DNA of 47,204 nt from the NCBI GenBank assembly GCA_900539525.1, contig UQCM01000016.1, positions 1 to 47,204 of the forward strand, written 5' to 3'. Each line of letters opens with the position of its first letter. Position 1 is the first letter of the stretch. A program made the translations under genes and the position numbers. Source of the stretch: an uncultured Blautia sp. GTDB lineage: Bacteria; Bacillota; Clostridia; Lachnospirales; Lachnospiraceae. Positions 32,786 to 40,001 of this stretch are shown in pieces. The notes under the pieces were generated by a model, which saw only the letters and a program-made list of their open reading frames with translations, was not told the origin of the DNA and searched no databases.

Positions 32786-33568
32786 GTGAAAATTGCATTG
32801 TGTCAGAATCGTATCGTGTGGGAGGAGAAGGAACAGAATCTGAAGAGGGCGGACCGCTATCTGGCGGATGCCGGGAAAGCGGGTGCCGGCCTTGTGTTCT
32901 TTCCGGAAATGAGCTTTACCGGATTTTCCATGAATACGGGGCGGACAGCGGAGAGTGTCCGGGAAACGGTGGAGACTGTCAGGGAGCTGGCCCAGAAGCA
33001 CGGGATCGCCGTCGGATTTGGCTGGGTGGAAAAAACTGTGGATAAGGCGCGAAATCATTATACCGTTGTGGATAACTGTGGAAATATTCTGAGCGATTAT
33101 GTAAAAATCCATCCATTCAGCTATTCGAAGGAGGATCAGTACTTTGAGGCGGGTCATGGGCTATCTGTATTTTCTACAGGAAAGCTGCGCATCGGAACGC
33201 TGATCTGCTATGACCTGCGTTTTCCAGAGCTTTTTCAGGTACTGGCGGAACAGTGCGACCTGATCGTGGTAGCTGCGAACTGGCCGGGCAGCAGGAGAGA
33301 GCACTGGAAGTGTCTGCTGCAGGCACGTGCGATTGAATGTCAGGCCTATCTGGCAGGTGTCAACTGCTGCAAAGAGCAGGAGAAGCTCATCTATACGGGT
33401 GACAGCTGTGTCTTTTCCCCCGACGGGGCAAATATGACCGGTTTCCGGGAGGAGGAAGGGCTGATCGTTACAGAGATTCCGGAAAATACGGAGACATTCC
33501 GGAAACAATTCCCCACACGGCAGGACAGGAACTGGCCGCTGTACCGTAAGCTGTATCGGGAGATCTAG
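32786..33568 (+). CDS. Carbon-nitrogen hydrolase (nitrilase superfamily, omega-amidase-like)
   Basis: 260 residues from GTG 32786, chosen because AAAGGAG (32770-32776) is 9 bases upstream and the family starts KIALCQNRIVWEEKEQNL. The catalytic triad is visible: Glu in VFFPEMSFTGF (about residue 42), Lys in YVKIHPFSY (about 108) and Cys in GTLICYDLRFPELF (about 142). The family hydrolyses amides to acid and ammonia; the closest-looking group is omega-amidase/YafV. It is cytoplasmic. The substrate cannot be told. The gene stands between the nucleoid protein and the MurE-like gene without obvious functional link. Confidence 0.88.
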   Translation: MKIALCQNRIVWEEKEQNLKRADRYLADAGKAGAGLVFFPEMSFTGFSMNTGRTAESVRETVETVRELAQKHGIAVGFGWVEKTVDKARNHYTVVDNCGNILSDYVKIHPFSYSKEDQYFEAGHGLSVFSTGKLRIGTLICYDLRFPELFQVLAEQCDLIVVAANWPGSRREHWKCLLQARAIECQAYLAGVNCCKEQEKLIYTGDSCVFSPDGANMTGFREEEGLIVTEIPENTETFRKQFPTRQDRNWPLYRKLYREI

Positions 33569-33742
33569 AATAACTACACCCATCACTTGTCTGCTTCTCC
33601 GATTGCACAGGTCAAAAATCCTCAGCGTAGCTAGAACCCACATAAGAAAATCTTCAGCAGTCGTTTACAACATATTTACAAACCTCTGTTTCTTTTGGAA
33701 AGCCTGTCCGGTTATACTGTTTTTAAGGAGGAGATCATCTGT

Positions 33743-33817
33743 ATGGCAGATGTTTCTGAGAACAGCTGTCGTGGACAGTCGCATCGCGAAGCGTGTTGCT
33801 GGACGCAAAATGGATAG
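33743..33817 (+). CDS. Possible 24-residue leader peptide overlapping repeat 2, copy B
   Basis: AAGGAGG at about 33725 is followed by ATG 33743 and 24 codons (MADVSENSCRGQ, then SHREACCWTQNG) to TAG 33817, 32 bases before the MurE-like start. The codons SHREACCW come from dispersed repeat 2, and the same peptide phase gives HREACYW in copy A. Two adjacent Cys codons would suit attenuation, but the whole may be an accident of the repeat. Confidence 0.3.
   Translation: MADVSENSCRGQSHREACCWTQNG
33781..33802 (+). repeat. Dispersed repeat 2, copy B
   Basis: Matches 31592-31613 in 21 of 22 bases. Both copies lie in gene leaders on the same strand, 37 and 47 bases before the next start codon. The 281-base gap 33569-33849 otherwise holds a TATACT box at 33713 without a convincing -35, and the small reading frame listed above. 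Confidence 0.7.
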
Positions 33818-33849
33818 CAGTGATAAAACAGATGGACAGGGGGATAATT

Positions 33850-35445
33850 ATGGAAACGATCAAACAGTATCTGGAGCTGCTGAGAAAAGAGGGGCTGGTA
33901 GTATCTGATTGTCTATATGGATGTGAAGAGCGTATCATCCGGCAGATGACGTATGCTTCGGGAGATGTCGGGGAGGATACGCTGTTTCTGTGTAAAGGTG
34001 CCGCCTTCAAGAAGGAGTATCTGGAGGAGGCACTGGAAAAGGGTGCCGTGGCATATGTCAGTGAACAGTATTACGAGACCGGAAGGGAGGTTCCATGCAT
34101 TCTGGTTTCCAGTATGCGCAAAGCCATGCCGGTGCTGGCAAAGGTCTTTTACAGACAGCCGGATGAGCAGCTGCTGCTTACGGGGGTGACGGGGACGAAG
34201 GGAAAGACCACGACCGTTTATTATATCCGGGGGATCCTGGATGCTTATCTGAAAGCTGCAGGAGAAAGAGCTTCCGGTATGATTTCTACGATAGAGACGT
34301 ATGACGGGGTATCCTGTGAGGAGTCAAAGCTTACTACACCGGAATCCATGGAGCTTTTCCGCCATTTCAGGAATGCGGCAGATACGGGCATTCATCATAT
34401 GACTCTGGAGGTATCCAGTCAGGCGCTGAAGTATCAGCGTGTGAGGAAGATCAGGTTTGACGTGGGAGTATTTTTAAATATATCAGAAGATCATATCAGT
34501 CCGGCGGAGCATGAGGATTTCGAGGATTATTTTAGTGCAAAGCTGTCTCTTTTTAAGCAGACAAAGACAGCGTGTGTAAATCTGGATTCCGATTATGCAG
34601 AGAGGATACTGGCTGCTGCGAGGATGTCCGGGAAGGTGATTACCTTCGGTACAAAGGGGAGACCGGATATCCTCGGGAAGAATATCTGCATAAAAAACGG
34701 AAAAATCTCGTTTGATGCCGTGTGTAAAGATTTTGAACAGCATTTTACACTGGATATGCATGGCATGTTCAATGTGGAGAATGCACTTGCAGCTATCGCA
34801 GCGGCCTATGCCATGGGGATTCCGGCAGACTATATGGTCGAGGGACTGGAGAAGACAAGGGTGTCAGGAAGAATGGAGGAGTTTGCCAGCGCAGACGGAA
34901 AGCTTCATGCCATTGTGGATTTCGCGCACAACCGTCTGAGCTTTGAGAGATTGTTTGATTCTGTGATGACGGAGTATCCCGGCTGGCGGATCCGGACGGT
35001 TTTCGGATGTCCGGGAGGAAAGGCGCTGAACCGCAGGAGAGATCTGGGACTGATCGCAGGTCTGTTTTCAGAAAAGGTATATCTGACGGCGGATGATCCG
35101 GGCCGTGAGTCACCGGCAGATATTGCGGAGGAAATCGGGAATTATCTGGAAGTGGTAGGCTGCCCTTATACCTATATCGAGGACCGGGGGCAGGCGATCC
35201 TGCAGGCGATCCGGGAGATGCCGGAAAAAACGGTGCTGCTTGTCCTGGGAAAAGGAAATGAGACAAGGCAGAAATACGGCAGTATTTCCTGTAAGTGTCC
35301 GGCTGATGCGGAATTTGTCCGGCTCGGAATCCGGGAGTATGACAGAAGATCATTCCTTCTTTATAAATCTATATGGCGAGAGCCCTACATGAGCAAAAGG
35401 AAAGCCTCGCAGAGGCGATTTTGCGAATGGACTCTGAAGAGTTGA
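33850..35445 (+). CDS. Mur ligase, MurE-like (UDP-MurNAc-tripeptide synthetase family)
   Basis: 531 residues from ATG 33850 (AGGGGG upstream). The ATP loop is GVTGTKGKTTT at about residues 110-120, the substrate segment is TTPESMELFRHF, and the central part has EVSSQALKYQRV and GMFNVENALAAIAAA. The C-terminal domain reads DFAHNRLSFERLF, FGCPGGKALNRRRDLG and TADDPGRESP. MurE enzymes add the third residue of the peptidoglycan stem. The DNPR motif of meso-diaminopimelate enzymes is absent and DDPGR stands there, as in some lysine-type or paralogous MurE. The last 20 residues (YMSKRKASQRRFCEW...) are encoded by dispersed repeat 1, so the native C-terminus was probably shorter. Confidence 0.88.
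   Translation: METIKQYLELLRKEGLVVSDCLYGCEERIIRQMTYASGDVGEDTLFLCKGAAFKKEYLEEALEKGAVAYVSEQYYETGREVPCILVSSMRKAMPVLAKVFYRQPDEQLLLTGVTGTKGKTTTVYYIRGILDAYLKAAGERASGMISTIETYDGVSCEESKLTTPESMELFRHFRNAADTGIHHMTLEVSSQALKYQRVRKIRFDVGVFLNISEDHISPAEHEDFEDYFSAKLSLFKQTKTACVNLDSDYAERILAAARMSGKVITFGTKGRPDILGKNICIKNGKISFDAVCKDFEQHFTLDMHGMFNVENALAAIAAAYAMGIPADYMVEGLEKTRVSGRMEEFASADGKLHAIVDFAHNRLSFERLFDSVMTEYPGWRIRTVFGCPGGKALNRRRDLGLIAGLFSEKVYLTADDPGRESPADIAEEIGNYLEVVGCPYTYIEDRGQAILQAIREMPEKTVLLVLGKGNETRQKYGSISCKCPADAEFVRLGIREYDRRSFLLYKSIWREPYMSKRKASQRRFCEWTLKS
35383..35443 (+). repeat. Dispersed repeat 1, copy A
   Basis: 61 bases, nearly identical to 39891-39951, and its last 25 bases recur at 25114-25138. It contains a perfect hairpin GCCTC-GCA-GAGGC (35404-35416) followed by GATTTT. 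A second, competing pairing is possible between TCGCA (35407-35411) and TGCGA (35422-35426). Here it lies inside the 3' end of the MurE-like reading frame, whose stop codon is just past it. Confidence 0.75.
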
Positions 35446-35545
35446 CAGTTTTGAAGCCGGCGATTAGAATGATGTTGGGGACAAAATACTTCTGGCCCCG
35501 ATTTCTTTTTAGAATTTCTATCAGGAAAGAGCGAGGATGAACAGC

Positions 35546-36136
35546 ATGAGAAAGATGATTCTTGCTTCCGCATCTCCGAGAAGGCGGGAGCTTTTGACAC
35601 AGGCGGGATTCTCATTTGAAGTGAAGGTGAGTGATGCTGACGAGATCATTACAGAAAAAGAGCCGGATAAGATCGTGAAGGAACTGGCACTTGTAAAAGC
35701 GTGTGCGGTGGCCGCTTCTGAGACGGAGGCCCTCATTATCGGAGCGGATACCATTGTGACGGTGGACGGGAAGATACTGGGCAAGCCCCGGGATGCTGAG
35801 GAGGCATTTTCCATGCTCTCCATGCTTCAGGGGAGAACGCATCAGGTGTATACCGGCGTGGCATTGATCACGAAGGAAGAGGAATTACAAAAGAGCCATG
35901 TCTTTTCTGAGAAAACGGATGTGCATATGTATCCTATGACCAAACAGGAGATCAGAGAGTATATTGCTACGGGAGAACCCCTTGATAAGGCGGGAGCCTA
36001 CGGGATCCAGGGGCGTGCCGCAGTCTATATCCGGAAGATCGAAGGAGACTATAACAATGTGGTAGGACTTCCCATCTCACGGCTGTATCAGGAATTGAAA
36101 TCCTCGAGAGGGGAGAGTGACTGTATTGAAAAATAA
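35546..36136 (+). CDS. maf: Maf-family nucleotide pyrophosphatase
   Basis: 196 residues from ATG 35546; ATG 35537 is also in frame. The Maf signature ILASASPRRRELL opens the protein, followed by ADTIVTVDGKILGKP and YTGVALI, with GAYGIQGRAAVYIRKIEGDY near the end. Maf proteins hydrolyse non-canonical or pyrimidine nucleoside triphosphates (dTTP/UTP type) and have been tied to septum control. It is complete. Its end overlaps the start of the response regulator, so it is translationally coupled to that operon. Confidence 0.94.
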   Translation: MRKMILASASPRRRELLTQAGFSFEVKVSDADEIITEKEPDKIVKELALVKACAVAASETEALIIGADTIVTVDGKILGKPRDAEEAFSMLSMLQGRTHQVYTGVALITKEEELQKSHVFSEKTDVHMYPMTKQEIREYIATGEPLDKAGAYGIQGRAAVYIRKIEGDYNNVVGLPISRLYQELKSSRGESDCIEK

Positions 36137-36788
36137 AATACTTGTAATCGAAGACGATACGGCAATATCAGATTTAATATGTATGAATTTAACGGTGGCA
36201 GGCTATGAGGTCCTGCCTGTTTTTGATGGGGATAAAGTGGAGGAGGAAATCTGCCAGGCAGGTCCTTTTGATCTGGCTCTTCTGGATATCATGCTGCCGG
36301 GCAGGGATGGATTTGAACTGATGGATCTCATGAAAGCAAACGGGATCCCGGTGATCTATCTGACGGCAAAGGCAGACGTCGGCTCGAAGATCAGAGGCCT
36401 GCGGGCGGGGGCGGAGGATTATATTGTGAAGCCCTTTGAGATCCTGGAGCTTCTGGTGCGTGTGGAAAAAGTTCTGGAACGGACAGGAAAGCAAAGGGAT
36501 GTGATCGAAATCGGAGATGTGATGATCCAGCTTTCCAGGCACCAGGTTACGAAAAACGGGGTAACAGTCAATCTGAAACCTCTGGAGTATGATCTTCTGG
36601 TTCTCCTGGCAAAGAATAAAAATGTGGCTTTTACCAGAGAACAGCTCTTAAACCAGGTCTGGGGCAGTGATTTTCTGGGGGAAACCAGAACGATCGATGT
36701 ACATATCGGCCAGTTGAGAAAGAAACTGGGACTGTCAGAGGTGATAAAAACGATTCCAAAGATCGGTTACCGTCTGGAAGACGGATGA
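36126..36788 (+). CDS. OmpR/PhoB-type response regulator
   Basis: 220 residues. TTG 36126 is preferred because GGGGAG lies 11 bases upstream and the receiver starts directly KNKILVIEDD; GTG 36117 is possible. The phospho-acceptor is Asp54 (ALLDIMLPGRDGFELM), the conserved Thr and Lys are in YLTAKAD and YIVKPFE, and the C-terminal winged helix has TREQLLNQVWG and TRTIDVHIGQLRKKLG. It regulates transcription after phosphorylation by the kinase encoded 8 bases downstream. It overlaps maf by 11 bases. Confidence 0.95.
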   Translation: MKNKILVIEDDTAISDLICMNLTVAGYEVLPVFDGDKVEEEICQAGPFDLALLDIMLPGRDGFELMDLMKANGIPVIYLTAKADVGSKIRGLRAGAEDYIVKPFEILELLVRVEKVLERTGKQRDVIEIGDVMIQLSRHQVTKNGVTVNLKPLEYDLLVLLAKNKNVAFTREQLLNQVWGSDFLGETRTIDVHIGQLRKKLGLSEVIKTIPKIGYRLEDG

Positions 36789-36796
36789 GGTAGGGT

Positions 36797-38200
36797 ATGA
36801 AACTGTGGAAAAAGCTTTCGATGCTTGTGGTAGTTGCGATTCTGTTTGCTACGGGGATCTTCGGCGGGACGGTGGTCTATCAGACGGCAAACTATAATAT
36901 CAGTCAGACGATCTCAAATTACCAGAGACAGGTCACCAGTACGACCTATGCCATGGAACAGGAGATACGAAATAATGCTCCACAGGAGTTCGGAGATGAG
37001 GCGAACAAGTCATTTTTAAAATATGCGCTGCGTAAATATGGCGGCTCGGACTATATGCTGTTCCGGAACGGGGAGCTTGCCAGTAATCTGACGAATTATG
37101 ATGTCACCCATCAGGAGGCCATGCCCGAATGGTCGGTCAGGCAGGTGGCCTATATCATTCAGAGAAGGGGACGGGAGTATATCCTGATCATGGGGAAGCA
37201 GTTTTCCGCTTCCGGCAGCGGAGTGTATGATCTTGTTCTGGTGAGAGATATTTCGAAGATCTACGGGGATATCATGCATCAGCTCTGGCTGCTGCTGGCA
37301 ATCTATGCAGGTGTGACAGCTGTCACGATCAATATTATTTTCTGGGTGACCAGGCATCTGCTCCGCCCGCTAAATGAGCTGCAATGGACGGCAGCATCGA
37401 TCAGCGCGGGAGATCTGGGACGGCGTGTGAGGGTGCGGAAAAATGATGAGGTGGGACGGGTGGCAGAGGCGTTTAATAAGATGGCAGATCAGGTGGAGCG
37501 CCAGGTGGAGGAGCTCGAGGAGGTATCCGAACGCAGAAAGCAGCTCCTGGGAAGCCTGACACATGAACTGAAGACGCCTATGACATCGATCATCGGATAT
37601 TCGGATACGCTGCTTCATGTGAAGATCAGTGAGCAGCAGCAGAGGAAGGCACTGGAGTACATTAATTCCGAATGTAAGCGTCTCGAGAGACTTTCCGGAA
37701 AAATGATGCATCTGATCGGACTCTATAACAATGAAAGTGTTCATTTTGAGGAGTTCGAGGTGCAGGAGCTGTTAAACAGAGTAGCAGAGCTGGAAAAGTA
37801 TCATGTGCAGGAGCAGGGGATGCAGCTGATCATGACATGTACCATGGGCAGGATTCCCATGGACGTGGATCTGATGGAGAGCCTGCTGGTGAATCTGATC
37901 GATAATGCGATCAAGGCTTCCAGAGAGGGGGACACCATCGATGTGCTGGCGATGCATGACAGGATCACGGTCCGGGACTGGGGAAAGGGAATCCCGCCGG
38001 AGGAGATTCCGAAGATCACGGAAGCATTTTATATGGTAGATAAATCCAGAAGCCGCAAGGCAGGAGGGATCGGTCTGGGGCTTGCTCTGTGCAAGCAGAT
38101 TGCCGCACTGCATCACGGACACCTGGAGATTGAGAGCTGGCTGGATGACGGAACATCCGTCAGCGTGGTTTTTGATGGCTGGAAGGGGAATGGATCATGA
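36797..38200 (+). CDS. Sensor histidine kinase
   Basis: 467 residues. Two membrane helices (about residues 8-28 and 165-187) flank an extracellular sensor of about 135 residues, and a HAMP domain follows (TRHLLRPLNELQ, ISAGDLGRRVRV). The dimerisation/phosphorylation segment is GSLTHELKTPMTSIIGYSDT with His256, and the ATP-binding domain has LIDNAIKAS, WGKGIPPEEI and GIGLGLALCKQI. It is the partner of the preceding regulator. Its stop overlaps the start of the lipoprotein gene (ATGA), suggesting that the three proteins work together. The signal is unknown. Confidence 0.95.
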   Translation: MKLWKKLSMLVVVAILFATGIFGGTVVYQTANYNISQTISNYQRQVTSTTYAMEQEIRNNAPQEFGDEANKSFLKYALRKYGGSDYMLFRNGELASNLTNYDVTHQEAMPEWSVRQVAYIIQRRGREYILIMGKQFSASGSGVYDLVLVRDISKIYGDIMHQLWLLLAIYAGVTAVTINIIFWVTRHLLRPLNELQWTAASISAGDLGRRVRVRKNDEVGRVAEAFNKMADQVERQVEELEEVSERRKQLLGSLTHELKTPMTSIIGYSDTLLHVKISEQQQRKALEYINSECKRLERLSGKMMHLIGLYNNESVHFEEFEVQELLNRVAELEKYHVQEQGMQLIMTCTMGRIPMDVDLMESLLVNLIDNAIKASREGDTIDVLAMHDRITVRDWGKGIPPEEIPKITEAFYMVDKSRSRKAGGIGLGLALCKQIAALHHGHLEIESWLDDGTSVSVVFDGWKGNGS

Positions 38201-39780
38201 AGAGAAGAAAACCGGGCAGGCTGTGCGTTCTGGGTATGGCAGTATTTCTCTGCGGGTGCCAGCCCACGACCGATGTGGCGATCGTAACCCCGAAAAGTGC
38301 GATTGCAGGGGCGAAGATGGTAGATGAGAATGTGGCGGGGGATGTGCTGCAGCAGGTAGAGGCGCCAAAGACCTGTGATCTGGAGCTGACGGATGAACAG
38401 TCACAGAGCCGGATCGTCGTTCATGCCGATGTGACCGTACCGGAGGTGGATGGAATCCGTCTGAAGAAAACAGAGACCAGGGTCTTTCATCAGAAGGATA
38501 TGGATAACCTTCAGAAAAATCTGCTGGAGGGGAATTCCGTCTGGAGGAGGGTCTATACACAGGAACAGCGGGAGCAGGGGACCTGGCAGACGAAGGATGA
38601 AATCAGTGAGATCATCAGGAAATATCAGGATGCGATGGATGAGGAATATGAGCGGGCAGAAGAATACGGATGGGACGAAGAGTTCTGGAAACAGGAACTG
38701 GAGTACTGGTATACCCGGCAGGAGCAGGCACCGGAGAGCTTTGAGACAGAAAATGTGGATCTGAAAGTTTCCTATAACAGGAGTGAGGCGGAGCGTTATT
38801 TTCATGATGATGAAAGAGACCGCCTGAATAATGCCAACCTGATCTGGGGAGGGGTGACCCTTCAGGGAAAGGATTATAATTTTCTGCTGAATAATAACTG
38901 GATACCGGATTACCGGATGGTCTGTATGGCTCTGGTGAAGGGAGAGTATGAAACAGGGGGGCTGTGGAAGATATACAGCCCGGATATGGCAGAAAGCACC
39001 GATGCAGAACTCTATGATGTGGAGGAAGCAGGAGACGTAGAAGCAGCAGTGGGGAATACCATGTCCATAGAGGAGGATGCAGAGCAGAGTGCAAAAGGAG
39101 CAGACGGACGGAAGCTGAAAACGTCCAGAGAGGAAATGGAGCAGAAGGGAGATGCTCTGGTCAGAAACCTGGGGCTTGACGGAATGCAGGTGGCGGCATA
39201 CAGGGATTGCGGTATTTATCAGGAAACTCTGAACGGATATCAGTATGCCGGTGAGCTGATCTATACGCATGTGATCGAGGGGGTACCCGTGACCTATACA
39301 GATTACCGCTCTGTTTATGATGAGGAGCAGCAGGATTATTCGGAAGTGTTTCGTGTGGCTTATGACGATGAAGGACTGGCGCAGATCGTATGGAAGAATC
39401 CGACGAAAATCTATGACATGTCCGATGAATATGTGTTTCTGCTGCCGTTTTCTGAAATCCTGAATGTTTTTCAGGAGGAGGCGATGCTCATAAACCGGAG
39501 TGAGTCTGAGGCGGATATCAGAGAAGCACCACAGAAGATCATCCGCATCAGGGATATCAAACTGGGCTATATGTGGGTGCCGGATACATCTACAGAAAAG
39601 GAAGGCATGCTGATACCGGTATGGGATTTCATGGGAACCCAGTCTGTTTTCTGGCCGGGAAGCGAGGAGAAGGGAATCGACGGAGAATGGAGCAGCATCA
39701 CTTCCCCGCATCAGAGCTTCCTTACCATCAATGCCATGGACGGGACGGTAGTGCGCGCCCCGGTGGAGACGCTATACTAG
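38197..39780 (+). CDS. Lipoprotein of unknown function, coupled to the two-component system
   Basis: 527 residues. The lipobox FLCGC after a basic, hydrophobic start gives Cys at about residue 22, so the protein is anchored outside the membrane. The body is acidic and rich in Glu, Tyr and Trp, with segments WDEEFWKQELEYWYTRQEQ, LNGYQYAGELIYTHVIEGVP and GYMWVPDTSTEKEGMLIPVW. The last two look like the YycH/DUF6034 type of two-layer lipoprotein; this is a resemblance only. Four-base overlap with the kinase gene suggests an accessory sensor or a regulated target. A hairpin lies right after the stop. Confidence 0.82.
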   Translation: MKRRKPGRLCVLGMAVFLCGCQPTTDVAIVTPKSAIAGAKMVDENVAGDVLQQVEAPKTCDLELTDEQSQSRIVVHADVTVPEVDGIRLKKTETRVFHQKDMDNLQKNLLEGNSVWRRVYTQEQREQGTWQTKDEISEIIRKYQDAMDEEYERAEEYGWDEEFWKQELEYWYTRQEQAPESFETENVDLKVSYNRSEAERYFHDDERDRLNNANLIWGGVTLQGKDYNFLLNNNWIPDYRMVCMALVKGEYETGGLWKIYSPDMAESTDAELYDVEEAGDVEAAVGNTMSIEEDAEQSAKGADGRKLKTSREEMEQKGDALVRNLGLDGMQVAAYRDCGIYQETLNGYQYAGELIYTHVIEGVPVTYTDYRSVYDEEQQDYSEVFRVAYDDEGLAQIVWKNPTKIYDMSDEYVFLLPFSEILNVFQEEAMLINRSESEADIREAPQKIIRIRDIKLGYMWVPDTSTEKEGMLIPVWDFMGTQSVFWPGSEEKGIDGEWSSITSPHQSFLTINAMDGTVVRAPVETLY

Positions 39781-39821
39781 TATGATTCATCCTAAATACC
39801 GTACTGTTTCGGTGAATCATA
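39781..39821 (+). terminator. Inverted repeat after the lipoprotein gene
   Basis: TATGATTCA (39781-39789) is exactly inverted as TGAATCATA (39813-39821), and inner CC/GG extend the stem past a bulge. The T-run (GGGGTTTT) is some bases further on. Confidence 0.55.
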
Positions 39822-39890
39822 CCAGGGGTTTTAGCGGAAGTGATCCGTTGCTTTTCCACTCATTATCGTTTAGAATATAACTGTTCAGAT

Positions 39891-39951
39891 CCCTGCATGA
39901 GCAAGAGGAAAGCCTCGCAGAGGCGATTTTGCGAATGTGTTCTGAACAGTT
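39891..39951 (+). repeat. Dispersed repeat 1, copy B
   Basis: 61 bases matching 35383-35443 with about seven differences, including the GCCTC-GCA-GAGGC hairpin and the TGCGA alternative arm. It sits in the 221-base leader of addB, 50 bases before the start. An open frame runs from it into addB (CMSKRKASQRRFCE...), but the ribosome site and family start place the gene at 40002. Confidence 0.75.
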
Positions 39952-40001
39952 TCTTTAGGATGATAAAAGCTAATGGAAGCGTTTTAGAAAAGAGGAAAAG
40001 T

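Noticed and set aside
38401..39711. 436-residue reading frame on the minus strand across the lipoprotein gene
   Set aside because: It is the exact antisense of a well-supported lipoprotein gene, has an odd His/Cys/Leu-rich composition, and no ribosome site or family motif.
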